From: an uncultured Sulfitobacter sp.
GTDB lineage: Bacteria; Pseudomonadota; Alphaproteobacteria; Rhodobacterales; Rhodobacteraceae
Direction of reading: 5' to 3'
NCBI RefSeq assembly: GCF_947502895.1
Contig: NZ_CANNBM010000001.1
Location: forward strand, 1,488,001 to 1,552,000
DNA: 64,000 nt
Part shown: positions 8,729 through 16,850 of the stretch, in pieces
Numbering within the stretch: position 1 is the stretch's first letter
Layout: every line of letters starts with the position of its first letter
Program-made: the position numbers and the translations under genes
The notes under the pieces: model-generated
The model's database searches: none
Seen by the model: the letters and a program-made list of their open reading frames with translations, nothing else
What the model was told of the DNA's origin: nothing

Positions 8729-9751
8729 TCAGCCTTTTTTCAGACACTCACGGCCCAGCAACTCTGCGATCTGGACAGCGTTCAGGGCGGCCCCTTTGCG
8801 CAGGTTGTCAGAGACGCACCACAGGTTCAGCCCGTTGTCGATTGTGCTGTCCTGACGGATGCGACTGATGAAAGTCGCAAAATCCCCCACACATTCGATG
8901 GGCGAAACATAGCCCCCGTCTTCACGTTTATCGATGACCATGATGCCCGGCGCCTCGCGCAGGATGTCGCGTGCCTCGTTCTCGTCTAGGTGATCTTCAA
9001 ACTCGATGTTGATAGATTCGGAGTGGCCGACAAATACCGGCACGCGCACGCAAGTCGCTGTGACTTTGATCTTGGGGTCGACGATCTTTTTCGTCTCCAC
9101 CATCATCTTCCACTCTTCCTTGGTGTCTCCGCTGTCCATGAACACGTCGATCTGCGGTATCACATTAAACGCGATCTGCTTTTGGAACTTGTTCGGCGGC
9201 ACATCCGTCACAGGATTGTAGATGCTCTTGGTCTGGTCCCACAGTTCATCTGCGCCTTCTTTGCCCGCGCCTGATACCGACTGGTACGTGCTGACAACAA
9301 CGCGCTTGATTGTGGCGCGGTCGTGCAGCGGCTTGAGCGCCACAACCATCTGCGCGGTCGAGCAGTTGGGGTTCGCGATGATGTTCTTGTTCTTGTAGCC
9401 GTGGATCGCCTCGGGGTTCACCTCGGGCACGATCAGCGGAATATCGGCATCGTAGCGGTAAAGCGACGAGTTATCGATTACCACACAGCCCTGCTTGGCC
9501 GCGACGGGCGCGTATTTCTTAGTCGCTTCGGAGCCGACGGCGAACAAGGCCATGTCCCAGCCCGTGAAGTCAAACGTATCAAGGTCTTTCGTCTTGAGCG
9601 TCTTATCGCCAAAGCTGACGTCCGTCCCCAGCGAGCGGCGGCTGGCCAGAACGGCCAGTTCGTCCACAGGAAACTGACGCTCGGCCAGAATATTCAGCAT
9701 TTCGCGGCCCACATTGCCTGTGGCCCCCACGATCACGACGCGATAACCCAT
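8729..9751 (-). CDS. asd: Aspartate-semialdehyde dehydrogenase
   Basis: A 340-residue NADP-dependent enzyme that reduces aspartyl-4-phosphate to aspartate semialdehyde, the branch point to lysine/diaminopimelate, threonine and methionine. The Rossmann motif GATGNVG is at 9-15, the catalytic cysteine is C130 in NPNCST, and H243 in VGHSES is the acid/base. The start at 9751 gives the conserved MGYRVVIVGATG; the frame to 9880 adds non-conserved sequence. It stands alone, with its own terminator downstream and an MFS gene 77 bp upstream on the same strand. Confidence 0.96.
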   Translation of the reverse strand: MGYRVVIVGATGNVGREMLNILAERQFPVDELAVLASRRSLGTDVSFGDKTLKTKDLDTFDFTGWDMALFAVGSEATKKYAPVAAKQGCVVIDNSSLYRYDADIPLIVPEVNPEAIHGYKNKNIIANPNCSTAQMVVALKPLHDRATIKRVVVSTYQSVSGAGKEGADELWDQTKSIYNPVTDVPPNKFQKQIAFNVIPQIDVFMDSGDTKEEWKMMVETKKIVDPKIKVTATCVRVPVFVGHSESINIEFEDHLDENEARDILREAPGIMVIDKREDGGYVSPIECVGDFATFISRIRQDSTIDNGLNLWCVSDNLRKGAALNAVQIAELLGRECLKKG

Positions 9752-9827
9752 CTCGTTTACTCCAAAATATGTGTTTGATGGTGCGCGCGTGTTATACCGC
9801 TTTGGCCATGGGGGAAAGGGGCAGGGG

Positions 9828-11012
9828 CTATGTGCTGTCGGGTTTGGTGTCTTTGGCGAACAAATAGATCCCCAAACCAACGACCAATGCGACAGCGAAA
9901 AGGGTAAGGATGGCTACAAAAGGCTCGGCTACCCATTCAGCGGGCGTTGTCGCATCATAGATTCGGCCCGTTGCAAACTGTGCGATACCAACCCCGCCGA
10001 TGCTGCACAGGTTGAGCATCGTCACGCCACGCCCCACCAGATGGCGCGGCAGCAGGCTGCGTCCATGTGCCATGATTGCCGGATAAGTCGAGCCAAAAAA
10101 GCCGATCGCGCACATCAGAACGATTACCCAAAGTACATTGTTATCAGCGATCAGAATCATGCCAATGGTAGCCAGCAACATGCCCAGACTGCCCACAGCG
10201 ATCACCCACTTACGGGTGCCGAACAGACGGTCCAGCGGGCTATAGGCCATGGGGCCGATCACCATGGCGATGCCCATAGCAAGGGTTGCCTGCCCGATCA
10301 GGCGCGGCTCCGCCGAAAAGACTTCTGTAAGATAAGGCCCGATCCAGAGGCCGCGCAATGCGCCGACCTCGGCGTAGCTGACCAGCATCAGAGGAAAGAT
10401 GAACCAGAGCGCGCGGATGCGCAGCACCTCCAAAAAGCTGCCCTTTTGGGCTTCTGCTTCTTTCACCGGATCGCGGACTGCGATCCAGATGCCCGCCGCC
10501 GTTGCCGCAGACAATGCGGACAAACCCCAGAGTGCAGCACGCCAGCCCATCGTCTCGGCTGCGAAAGTGGTGGGATAGGAGGCGACGATATTGCCAAGTG
10601 TTCCCACCCCGACCATCAACGCGGCTAGAAAGGCAAACCGCGCAGGCGGGTGGTCCAGCGCAAAGATGTAATAGGACGCCATAAGCACTGGCGCGCAGCC
10701 AATTCCGATCAGTGCCATTGCGATTGAGACATGAACGGGCGCTGTGGCCAACGCAAATACCGCGGCACCGCCGCCGCCACCCAGCAGCAGCAGCGTGGCC
10801 GCGGTACGGCGCGGGCCGATTGTGTCCAGCGCCCACCCGATGGGCGGTTGCATTGCGGCAAAGGTAATAAACCAAAGGCCGGACGCAAAGGCCAGATCTT
10901 CGGGGGTTGCCGCAATATCAGTGGCTAAAAAGGGGCTGAGCACTGCCAAGAATGCGCGAAAAAACTGGCTGAGCACATACGCAAATGCCAGCAGAGCAAT
11001 ACCTGTGTTCAT
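9828..11012 (-). CDS. MFS transporter
   Basis: A 394-residue major facilitator with about twelve hydrophobic segments; the loop after helix 2 contains a variant of motif A (GWALDTIGPRR). The substrate is not readable from sequence. Its ATG at 11012 overlaps the stop of the HpaI-type aldolase gene (ATGA), so the two are translationally coupled. That context suggests uptake of a hydroxy-acid or aromatic breakdown product that the aldolase cleaves. An ATG six codons earlier (11030) would overlap the aldolase end more deeply. Confidence 0.85.
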   Translation of the reverse strand: MNTGIALLAFAYVLSQFFRAFLAVLSPFLATDIAATPEDLAFASGLWFITFAAMQPPIGWALDTIGPRRTAATLLLLGGGGGAAVFALATAPVHVSIAMALIGIGCAPVLMASYYIFALDHPPARFAFLAALMVGVGTLGNIVASYPTTFAAETMGWRAALWGLSALSAATAAGIWIAVRDPVKEAEAQKGSFLEVLRIRALWFIFPLMLVSYAEVGALRGLWIGPYLTEVFSAEPRLIGQATLAMGIAMVIGPMAYSPLDRLFGTRKWVIAVGSLGMLLATIGMILIADNNVLWVIVLMCAIGFFGSTYPAIMAHGRSLLPRHLVGRGVTMLNLCSIGGVGIAQFATGRIYDATTPAEWVAEPFVAILTLFAVALVVGLGIYLFAKDTKPDST

Positions 11013-11785
11013 CCTTTGGTGGCCTGCCATTTTTCCGCCAACTGGCGTGCGGCGTGACCCAGCAAAGAGATATCTGCACCAACGGCTACAAACTGCGCGC
11101 CAGCCGCGATGGCATCGTTTGTCATACTATCGCGGGTCGACAGGATGCCGGGCGCTTTGCCAGCTGCGCGGATACGGGCCAGTGCATCCATGATGGCGTT
11201 TTGTACGTCTGGATGTCCTGCGTTGCCCATGTGTCCCATGTCAGCGGCCAGATCAGCAGGGCCGATAAACACACCGTCTACGCCTTCAATTTTCAGAATA
11301 TCGTCTAGCGCCGCCATACCGCGCATGTTTTCTACCTGCACCAGTAGGCAAATCTGCGCGTCTGCCGTCGTACCGTAATCCGCGATGGTGCTGAATTTTG
11401 AAGCCCGCGTCAGGGCATACCCCACGCCGCGATCCCCGTGGGGCGGGTAGGTAACATCACGCACCAGCTGTCGCGCCTGATCGGCGCTTTCCACCATGGG
11501 CACCAGCACCGTTTGCGCGCCAGCATCGAGGACCTGTTTGAGCATATAGGTTTCGCCCACAGGCACGCGGACGACCGCGTGGGCATCTGTGCTTTCCAGT
11601 ACCTGAAGCTGCGACAGGATTGTACGCAGATCATTCGGGCCATGTTCTGCGTCAAGCACCAGCCAGTCAAAACCAGCCTGCCCCATCATTTCAGCAGAAA
11701 AGCTGTTGGCCAGACCGACCCAGCAGCCGAATTGCAGTTTACCCTCTGACAGGGCTTTCTTGAATGTATTCAGGGGTGCTGGCAT
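11009..11785 (-). CDS. HpcH/HpaI family aldolase
   Basis: A 258-residue class II (metal-dependent) aldolase of the HpcH/HpaI fold, which splits 2-keto-3-deoxy acids into pyruvate and an aldehyde. The active-site motif LDAEHGPND is at about 44-52 with H48 as general base. The metal-site glutamate lies in QVENMRG and the aspartate in FIGPADLAADMG. Length matches 4-hydroxy-2-oxoheptanedioate and 2-keto-3-deoxy-rhamnonate aldolases, which cannot be separated here. It is coupled to the following MFS gene and overlapped at its 5' end by the Tat-signal protein gene. Confidence 0.88.
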   Translation of the reverse strand: MPAPLNTFKKALSEGKLQFGCWVGLANSFSAEMMGQAGFDWLVLDAEHGPNDLRTILSQLQVLESTDAHAVVRVPVGETYMLKQVLDAGAQTVLVPMVESADQARQLVRDVTYPPHGDRGVGYALTRASKFSTIADYGTTADAQICLLVQVENMRGMAALDDILKIEGVDGVFIGPADLAADMGHMGNAGHPDVQNAIMDALARIRAAGKAPGILSTRDSMTNDAIAAGAQFVAVGADISLLGHAARQLAEKWQATKG

Positions 11786-12221
11786 CGTGATCTTTCTCTT
11801 GGACGGTTTTGCTGCACCCTACGTCCAGAGTATCGTCCTTGACCAGTGGTCGCGATGATTTTGCCCGCTCCATCAGGTTTTGCATGCGTTTGCGTAAGGC
11901 TTGGGGGGCAGTGGCTGTATGCCCTGTGCTATGTAGCGGATGTGCGGCCTGTGCAATGCCTGCCGCACCGGGTGCGCGCAGCACACCATCACGGATCAGC
12001 GTGTCGAAAAGGCTTTGTGCAACTTCGGGCGAAAGTCCCAATTGGCGCGCCAGCATCGCGGGGCTTGCCTTGGCCTGTGCGCGCACGATCAGATGCGCCC
12101 ATGCGTAGGCCGTTGGTGGTACCGCAGGTGCGGCGGCGGTGGCCGCCCGCAATGCGGGAAATGGCAGGGCAGCGGCGCCCGCAAGCGCGCCGAGTGAGGC
12201 GGTAAACTGTCTTCTGTTCAT
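11739..12221 (-). CDS. Tat-signal hypothetical protein with helix-turn-helix-like core
   Basis: A 160-residue protein of unknown function. The N-terminus carries a twin-arginine signal (NRRQFTAS followed by an Ala/Leu-rich stretch to about residue 27). Residues about 38-80 (AWAHLIVRAQ, then a helix-turn-helix-like run) resemble a small winged-helix unit, odd for an exported protein. Its last 15 codons overlap the HpaI aldolase start by 47 bp, an unusually long overlap that could reflect a frameshifted or displaced stop. No good ribosome site is seen before the ATG. Confidence 0.55.
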   Translation of the reverse strand: MNRRQFTASLGALAGAAALPFPALRAATAAAPAVPPTAYAWAHLIVRAQAKASPAMLARQLGLSPEVAQSLFDTLIRDGVLRAPGAAGIAQAAHPLHSTGHTATAPQALRKRMQNLMERAKSSRPLVKDDTLDVGCSKTVQEKDHDASTPEYIQESPVRG

Positions 12222-12275
12222 ATTGCATGTATAGCAACGCCTTGCCCTAATTGCGAGTCATTCGCAAAAGCAAGA

Positions 12276-12980
12276 CTACAGAACCTTGATCACATCCTTA
12301 TCAATCGCCAGCATATAGCCACGTCGCGCGATATTTTTCACCAGCAGCTCGCTCACGATCTGGTTGCCTAGTGTGTCGCGCAACCGTTTGATCCGCGTGG
12401 CACCCGCCGCTTCGTCACAATCAGCCGCCGAACGGCCCGATATCACACCTTCAATCTCGGAACCCGACATGATGTCATCATCCATGCGCGCTTCTGCCAG
12501 AACGGCGAGGGTTTCCATCGCCGCATCGGTCAGTTTGAAGCCGAGGTTGTTGAGATAGACCTTGTTTTCTTCGCGGCTGATAAGAAGGGATGACACCTGA
12601 ATTCCCGTCCGCTCAATCTGGGCCATGCGGCGGTTGAAGGTAATCAGCAGCATCAAAAACACGACCGCTGCCACCAGCATCGCGGCGGCAAAGATCAGCA
12701 AAACACCAATCAACACGCGGTAGTTTGTCAATGTGTCTGAAAACGCGGTACCCGACTGCGCCAGAATCTCCAGCAGCTTGATTTCGGAGGCCGAGGTCAG
12801 ATTATCATTTTCAACGAATATACGTTCAACGCGCGCATTGAATGCGTTCGCATCAGGCAAGGCCCAGAACATCACCACTGCGCCAATCGCTAATAAAGCT
12901 GCCACCGCGCAGATGCCCGCCACAATCAGGCGGCCTCCGCTGCGGCGCATATCAGAAGCGGAGGAAGTTTGATCCGGCAC
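12276..12980 (-). CDS. Two-TM protein with C-terminal cytoplasmic winged-helix domain
   Basis: A 234-residue membrane protein. Two transmembrane helices at about 18-41 and 88-113 enclose a periplasmic segment of about 46 residues. The C-terminal 120 residues are cytoplasmic and look like a winged-helix domain of the OmpR-C type (helices at about 149-165 and 193-215, ending in the hairpin RRGYMLAI). This topology suggests a one-component membrane regulator, with the DNA-binding domain at the opposite end from ToxR. The GTG start at 12980 is backed by AAAGGA six bases upstream. It overlaps the preceding small secreted-protein gene by 29 bp. Function inferred only. Confidence 0.6.
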   Translation of the reverse strand: MPDQTSSASDMRRSGGRLIVAGICAVAALLAIGAVVMFWALPDANAFNARVERIFVENDNLTSASEIKLLEILAQSGTAFSDTLTNYRVLIGVLLIFAAAMLVAAVVFLMLLITFNRRMAQIERTGIQVSSLLISREENKVYLNNLGFKLTDAAMETLAVLAEARMDDDIMSGSEIEGVISGRSAADCDEAAGATRIKRLRDTLGNQIVSELLVKNIARRGYMLAIDKDVIKVL

Positions 12981-13242
12981 TATCTTTCCTTTGTGCTAGT
13001 CCCTCCGGCCCGAAAACCGAAACAACGTTCAAAAGCGTCCAGCCCTGTGCGCCCAAACGCTGGGCTAGCTGCGCGCGGGCAGCAGATTTTGTGCATCGGC
13101 CTGAAATCTCGGCCACACCGTAATGTAGCCTGAGCGGGTTATCCTGTTTTGCCTTGTAGTCGGCGTAACAGTCGGCAGCAAAGGCTGGCCCGCTGAGCGC
13201 GAGCAGCATGACTGCAACAAGTGTAATGCGGATGTGTTTCAT
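12952..13242 (-). CDS. Small secreted protein of unknown function
   Basis: A 96-residue protein with a clear Sec signal (MKHIRITLVAVMLLALSGPAFA) and a mature part of about 73 residues with two cysteines that could form a disulfide. The upstream frame to 13401 reads into the divergent promoter region and is not a credible start. The mature sequence alternates Lys/Arg-rich helix and a beta-like end (GWTLLNVVSVFG). No family recognised. It probably forms an operon with the membrane winged-helix gene, whose start it overlaps. Confidence 0.6.
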   Translation of the reverse strand: MKHIRITLVAVMLLALSGPAFAADCYADYKAKQDNPLRLHYGVAEISGRCTKSAARAQLAQRLGAQGWTLLNVVSVFGPEGLAQRKDSAGSNFLRF

Positions 13243-13302
13243 GACACCAACGATGCGGGTTTCAGCGTTGATATTCAATATCCCATAGCGCCAACGAAAG
13301 GC

Positions 13303-13328
13303 GTTATCCGATAACAGGCGGCTGTTAT
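13303..13328. promoter_or_regulatory. Overlapping palindromes, candidate operator
   Basis: GTTATC at 13303-13308 and GATAAC at 13310-13315 form a perfect palindrome around one base. Overlapping it, ATAACAG at 13311-13317 pairs with CTGTTAT at 13322-13328 around GCGG. Together they give three GTTAT half-sites in 26 bp within the 175-bp divergent region between two secreted-protein genes. Protein-binding role is inference. Confidence 0.4.
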
Positions 13329-13417
13329 TGCCTGTCTGAAGGTGCTGCATCCAGTTTGGTCCTATACCCGCCGCATGTCTCCGATGTGCTGCTCCCCTCA
13401 CTCAAAGGATCACTCTC

Positions 13418-13975
13418 ATGCGTTTCCAACTTCCCACACGCTTTATTGGTACTGTTACGGCTGCTGCCCTCGCTATGACGGCCTTCACCGCTGCGCCAGC
13501 CTTTGCTGATAATGATCGCACGGCCCGCACGATTGCCACCATTCTGGGGCTGGCCGCCGTTGGTGCAATCATTCACGAAAACAATAAGGACAAGAAGAGG
13601 GCCCGCCAGACCCACGCTAAACCCGTGCGGAAGCAACACAGCCTTGTGCACCGCCACGGCGCCCAGCAGCATAGCCATGCGAATGGCCGTAACGCACACC
13701 GCCACACACATACCCAGCAGCGGCAGCGGGTGCAGCCCAAGCCGTTGCCGCAGCGCGTAAACCGCAAGCTTTTACCACAAAGATGTTTCCGCAGCTTTGA
13801 TACCCGCCGCGGTCAGGTGCGGATGTTCGGGAATCGCTGTCTGGAACGGAATTACCAGTTCGTGAACCGTTTGCCGCAAAACTGCTTTGTTCGGGTTCGG
13901 ACAAACGAAGGCAAGCGTTCTGGCTATGGTGCGCGTTGCTTGCGCCAGAACGGCTACCGCTTGGCCCGCCGCTGA
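13418..13975 (+). CDS. Secreted protein with His-rich linker and cysteine-containing C-terminal domain
   Basis: A 185-residue exported protein: signal peptide at 1-30 (ending AAPAFA), a short hydrophobic patch (TILGLAAVGAII), a His/Gln/Arg-rich stretch at about 60-115, and a basic C-terminal domain with three regularly spaced cysteines (RCF, RCL, NCF, then a fourth in RCL). The arrangement suggests a disulfide-stabilised periplasmic domain on a flexible linker; the histidines might bind metal. It is monocistronic, with a strong terminator downstream. Conserved-looking for Rhodobacteraceae but of unknown function. Confidence 0.65.
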   Translation: MRFQLPTRFIGTVTAAALAMTAFTAAPAFADNDRTARTIATILGLAAVGAIIHENNKDKKRARQTHAKPVRKQHSLVHRHGAQQHSHANGRNAHRHTHTQQRQRVQPKPLPQRVNRKLLPQRCFRSFDTRRGQVRMFGNRCLERNYQFVNRLPQNCFVRVRTNEGKRSGYGARCLRQNGYRLARR

Positions 13976-14020
13976 TACAGAATTCGGCGCAAGGAGTATC
14001 ACCACACCAGCGCCGGACGC

Positions 14021-14044
14021 CCGTGCGGTACGTCCCCCGCACGG
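14021..14044 (+). other. Perfect 8-bp hairpin in 3' region
   Basis: CCGTGCGG at 14021-14028 pairs with CCGCACGG at 14037-14044 around an 8-base loop. It lies between the secreted His-rich gene and its terminator and may protect the mRNA 3' end. There is no T-tract. Confidence 0.4.
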
Positions 14045-14054
14045 CATAAGGGAA

Positions 14055-14086
14055 GGGGGAGATGTTCGGGCATCTCTCCCTTTTCG
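14055..14086 (+). terminator. Rho-independent terminator after His-rich secreted protein gene
   Basis: A 10-bp stem (GGGGGAGATG with CATCTCTCCC, one G-T pair) around TTCGGG, followed by TTTTCG. It ends the 13418-13975 transcript 38 bp before rnhB. Confidence 0.75.
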
Positions 14087-14123
14087 CTTGCGTCGGAGAG
14101 CGCGTTTGGGTTTCTGAAACACC

Positions 14124-14738
14124 ATGCAACCTGATTACTCATTTGAGACCCGCGCCCGCGCCCAAGGATATTCCCGTATTGCAGGGATTGATGAGGTCGG
14201 GCGTGGCCCTTTGGCGGGGCCTGTGACAGCCGCCGCCGTGGTGCTGGACCCTGAGCGCATCCCCGAAGGCCTGAACGACAGCAAGAAGCTGAGCCACAAG
14301 AAGCGTGAGGCGCTCTATTCGCAGATTATGGAGGTGGCGGATGTTTCTATCGCCCATGCGAGCGTTGAAGAGATTGAAGAGCATAACATCCTGCGCGCCA
14401 GTCACATTGCAATGGTGCGCGCGGTCGAGGGGCTGAAGGTGCCGCCTGACTATTGCCTGATCGACGGAAACATGATCCCGCGCGGAATGACCCTTCGCGC
14501 GGAAACAATCATCAAGGGCGACGCCCGTTCTGTTTCCATTTCGGCGGCCTCAATTATGGCCAAAATATGTCGGGATTATGTCATGTTGTCCTTGGCGCAA
14601 CAGCACCCCGGTTATGGCTGGGAGACGAACATGGGTTATGGATCAAAAAGCCACATATCCGCATTGCAAAAACTGGGCGTAACCCCACACCATAGACGTC
14701 TGTTCAAACCCGTACACAACATCTTGTGGCAAGAATAA
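14124..14738 (+). CDS. rnhB: Ribonuclease HII
   Basis: A 204-residue enzyme that cuts the RNA strand of RNA-DNA hybrids and removes single ribonucleotides from DNA. The catalytic GIDEVGRGPLAG motif begins at residue 21, with acidic residues D23 and E24. A third carboxylate is in CLIDGN, and the C-terminal substrate region YGSKSH is present. Length is normal. It precedes ccrM by about 107 bp, an arrangement often seen in alphaproteobacteria. The ribosome site before the ATG is weak. Confidence 0.95.
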   Translation: MQPDYSFETRARAQGYSRIAGIDEVGRGPLAGPVTAAAVVLDPERIPEGLNDSKKLSHKKREALYSQIMEVADVSIAHASVEEIEEHNILRASHIAMVRAVEGLKVPPDYCLIDGNMIPRGMTLRAETIIKGDARSVSISAASIMAKICRDYVMLSLAQQHPGYGWETNMGYGSKSHISALQKLGVTPHHRRLFKPVHNILWQE

Positions 14739-14751
14739 TTCTTAAAACTTT

Positions 14752-14779
14752 GATTCAAAAAACAAATTGACCACGAATC
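14752..14779 (+). promoter_or_regulatory. Two GANTC sites upstream of ccrM
   Basis: GATTC at 14752-14756 and GAATC at 14775-14779 are the recognition sites of the CcrM methyltransferase encoded 67 bp downstream. They lie within 28 bp in the rnhB-ccrM intergenic region. In Caulobacter, GANTC sites near the ccrM promoter couple its expression to methylation state. A similar feedback here is inference. Confidence 0.5.
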
Positions 14780-14845
14780 GGTCTGCAGTCATCCTTGTCA
14801 TCAACCAACGAGTGCAAAAAATGCACCGGGGACAGAGGCAGAGTT

Positions 14846-15946
14846 ATGACAGTAAAGACAAAGGGAGCGCAGGCGCTTCCCCTTAATACGATCCTGAGCG
14901 GCGACTGTATCGAGGTGATGAATTCATTACCTGAAGCAAGCGTTGATCTCATCTTCGCAGACCCGCCTTACAACCTACAATTGCGCGGTGATTTGCATCG
15001 TCCCGACAACTCGAAAGTCGACGCAGTCGATAACGATTGGGACCAGTTCGACAGCTTTGCGATCTATGACAAGTTCACCAAGGCCTGGCTCAAGGCGGCG
15101 CGCCGTCTGCTCAAGCCGAATGGTGCGATCTGGGTCATTGGCAGCTACCACAACATCTTCCGCGTTGGTGCCGCTTTGCAGGACCAAGGCTATTGGATTC
15201 TCAATGATGTGGTGTGGCGCAAGTCAAACCCGATGCCGAATTTTCGCGGCAAGCGTTTCACCAATGCGCATGAAACGATGATCTGGGCTGGCAAAGACGA
15301 GGCCAGCAAATACACCTTCAACTACGAAGCGCTCAAAGCGCTGAATGAAGGCATTCAGATGCGCAGCGATTGGGTCTTGCCCATCTGTAACGGTCATGAG
15401 CGTTTGAAAAACGATGACGGTGACAAAGCGCACCCCACTCAAAAACCCGAAAGCCTGCTGCACCGCGTACTGGTTGGCTCAACTAATCCGGGCGATGTGA
15501 TCCTTGATCCGTTCTTTGGCACAGGCACCACAGGTGCGGTTGCCAAAATGTTGGGCCGCGATTTTATCGGGATCGAGCGGGAGGAAGAATACCGCAAGGT
15601 CGCAACCAAACGCATCGCAAACGTGCGCAAGTTTGACATGGAAGCGCTGCAAACCACCACGTCGAAACGGGCGGAACCCCGCGTACCCTTCGGCCAGCTG
15701 GTCGAGCGTGGTATGCTGCGCCCGGGCGAGAACCTCTATTCCATGAACAACCGTCATAAAGCCAAAGTGCGCGCCGATGGCACGCTCATCGGTGATGACG
15801 TCAAAGGATCCATCCACCAAGTCGGTGCCGCTCTTGAAGGCGCGCCTAGCTGCAACGGATGGACATACTGGTGCTATAAAAAAGAAGGAAAACACGTCTC
15901 AATCGACGTATTGCGCCAGCAAATCAGGGCTGAAATGCAAGCCTGA
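14846..15946 (+). CDS. ccrM: CcrM-type cell-cycle adenine methyltransferase (GANTC)
   Basis: A 366-residue N6-adenine methyltransferase of the beta group: the catalytic DPPY at 39-42 comes before the AdoMet-binding FFGTGTTG at about 216-223. The C-terminal 80 residues form the CcrM-specific DNA-binding domain with its conserved NGWTYW segment. It methylates the adenine in GANTC and couples gene expression to chromosome replication in alphaproteobacteria. No restriction partner lies nearby, as expected for an orphan cell-cycle enzyme. Start at 14846; the frame to 14795 extends upstream across the leader. Confidence 0.94.
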   Translation: MTVKTKGAQALPLNTILSGDCIEVMNSLPEASVDLIFADPPYNLQLRGDLHRPDNSKVDAVDNDWDQFDSFAIYDKFTKAWLKAARRLLKPNGAIWVIGSYHNIFRVGAALQDQGYWILNDVVWRKSNPMPNFRGKRFTNAHETMIWAGKDEASKYTFNYEALKALNEGIQMRSDWVLPICNGHERLKNDDGDKAHPTQKPESLLHRVLVGSTNPGDVILDPFFGTGTTGAVAKMLGRDFIGIEREEEYRKVATKRIANVRKFDMEALQTTTSKRAEPRVPFGQLVERGMLRPGENLYSMNNRHKAKVRADGTLIGDDVKGSIHQVGAALEGAPSCNGWTYWCYKKEGKHVSIDVLRQQIRAEMQA

Positions 15947-16021
15947 TTATCCAGAAATTCGAACACCGCCAGTGTCACTGCGCCCTCTATCCGAGGGATC
16001 GCAACGATGACACTCACCTTG

Positions 16022-16049
16022 GCCCCGCCTTTATGGCGGGGCTTTTTTT
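16022..16049 (+). terminator. Rho-independent terminator after ccrM
   Basis: GCCCCGCC at 16022-16029 pairs with GGCGGGGC at 16035-16042, followed by seven T at 16043-16049. A perfect 8-bp GC stem; the T-tract abuts the stop codon of the convergent small membrane-protein gene. Confidence 0.9.
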
Positions 16050-16293
16050 ATGCGCCGCTGAGTGATGCACCCAAAATGACAGTCAAACAGACAAAGAAAA
16101 CACCCGTCCCAATCCGCTCAACCACGCGGAGGGCTTTGCCAGTTTTGGTTTTCGGGGGTGGTTCTGGTCTACGGTTGCCAAACCTGACCCCGCCAGAGAG
16201 CGCTTGGCCCATCAGCCCTGCGAAGACTGCAATAGTGAGTGAAACAAGAGCGAGAGGCTGTGCTAACGGCAAAAGCGAAACAAGGTAATCCAT
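16048..16293 (-). CDS. Small two-TM membrane protein
   Basis: An 81-residue hypothetical protein with two hydrophobic helices (about 8-31 and 62-79) separated by a basic, Pro/Lys-rich loop, consistent with an inner-membrane protein. No family recognised. Its stop codon overlaps the T-tract of the ccrM terminator. It follows the receiver gene by 77 bp on the same strand and could share its transcript. I keep it because of the clean two-helix pattern; conservation is untested. Confidence 0.45.
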   Translation of the reverse strand: MDYLVSLLPLAQPLALVSLTIAVFAGLMGQALSGGVRFGNRRPEPPPKTKTGKALRVVERIGTGVFFVCLTVILGASLSGA

Positions 16294-16370
16294 GTATCTG
16301 CAAGTACGCTGACATTGCGCGCGCTACAATTGTGCTGCGCCAAATATCCACCACGCGCAGCAGTCCTGCT

Positions 16371-16793
16371 CTAGCTCGCGCGCGCGTGGTTTGGCTGACT
16401 TTTTCGCAGGGCTTGCTTTACGTACCGGACACCGAACTCGGCCTTGTTAACCACATATAGAACCCCTGCAGAGGCGGCTTTTTCCCACATAAACGGGGTG
16501 GGCCAATCGCTGACCATGATAACGGGTGTGGAGGCATGTCTGGGGTCTGACGCCAGTTCAAGCGCAAAATTTGCACCGATGCCGTCTGGCAATCGGTTAT
16601 CCAGAAGGATCAGGGAGACATCGCCTGTTGCAAGGCACTCGCGGGCGGATTGCAGTGTGCCGACCACCTTTACCTGCAGCCGCTCCCGTGAACGGGCCAC
16701 AACCCGTGTCATCATCTGTTGGTCAAACTGGCTATCTTCGATGATGAGGCAGGTCGCATCATGCGATGGCTGGGCTGTCACGGTCTGCTGCAT
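16371..16793 (-). CDS. Single-domain response regulator (receiver only)
   Basis: A 140-residue CheY-like receiver. The acidic pocket is in LIIEDS, the phosphoacceptor Asp is in LILLDNRLPDG, the Ser switch is in MVSD and the conserved Lys is in VVNKAEF. There is no output domain, so it probably acts by protein contact in a phosphorelay or motility-type pathway. No histidine kinase is nearby. The ATG at 16793 has AGGGG six bases upstream, better than the longer frame to 16835. It lies 57 bp after alkB on the same strand. Confidence 0.8.
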   Translation of the reverse strand: MQQTVTAQPSHDATCLIIEDSQFDQQMMTRVVARSRERLQVKVVGTLQSARECLATGDVSLILLDNRLPDGIGANFALELASDPRHASTPVIMVSDWPTPFMWEKAASAGVLYVVNKAEFGVRYVKQALRKSQPNHARAS

Positions 16794-16850
16794 AAGAATC
16801 CCCTGTTCAACGCTATCGTCAAACCATCGCAGCAAGGGATTAAGAACCGC

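Noticed and set aside
14742..14760. Possible CtrA box before ccrM
   Set aside because: A TTAA half-site is present but the second half seven bases on reads ATTC, so the TTAA-N7-TTAA consensus fails.
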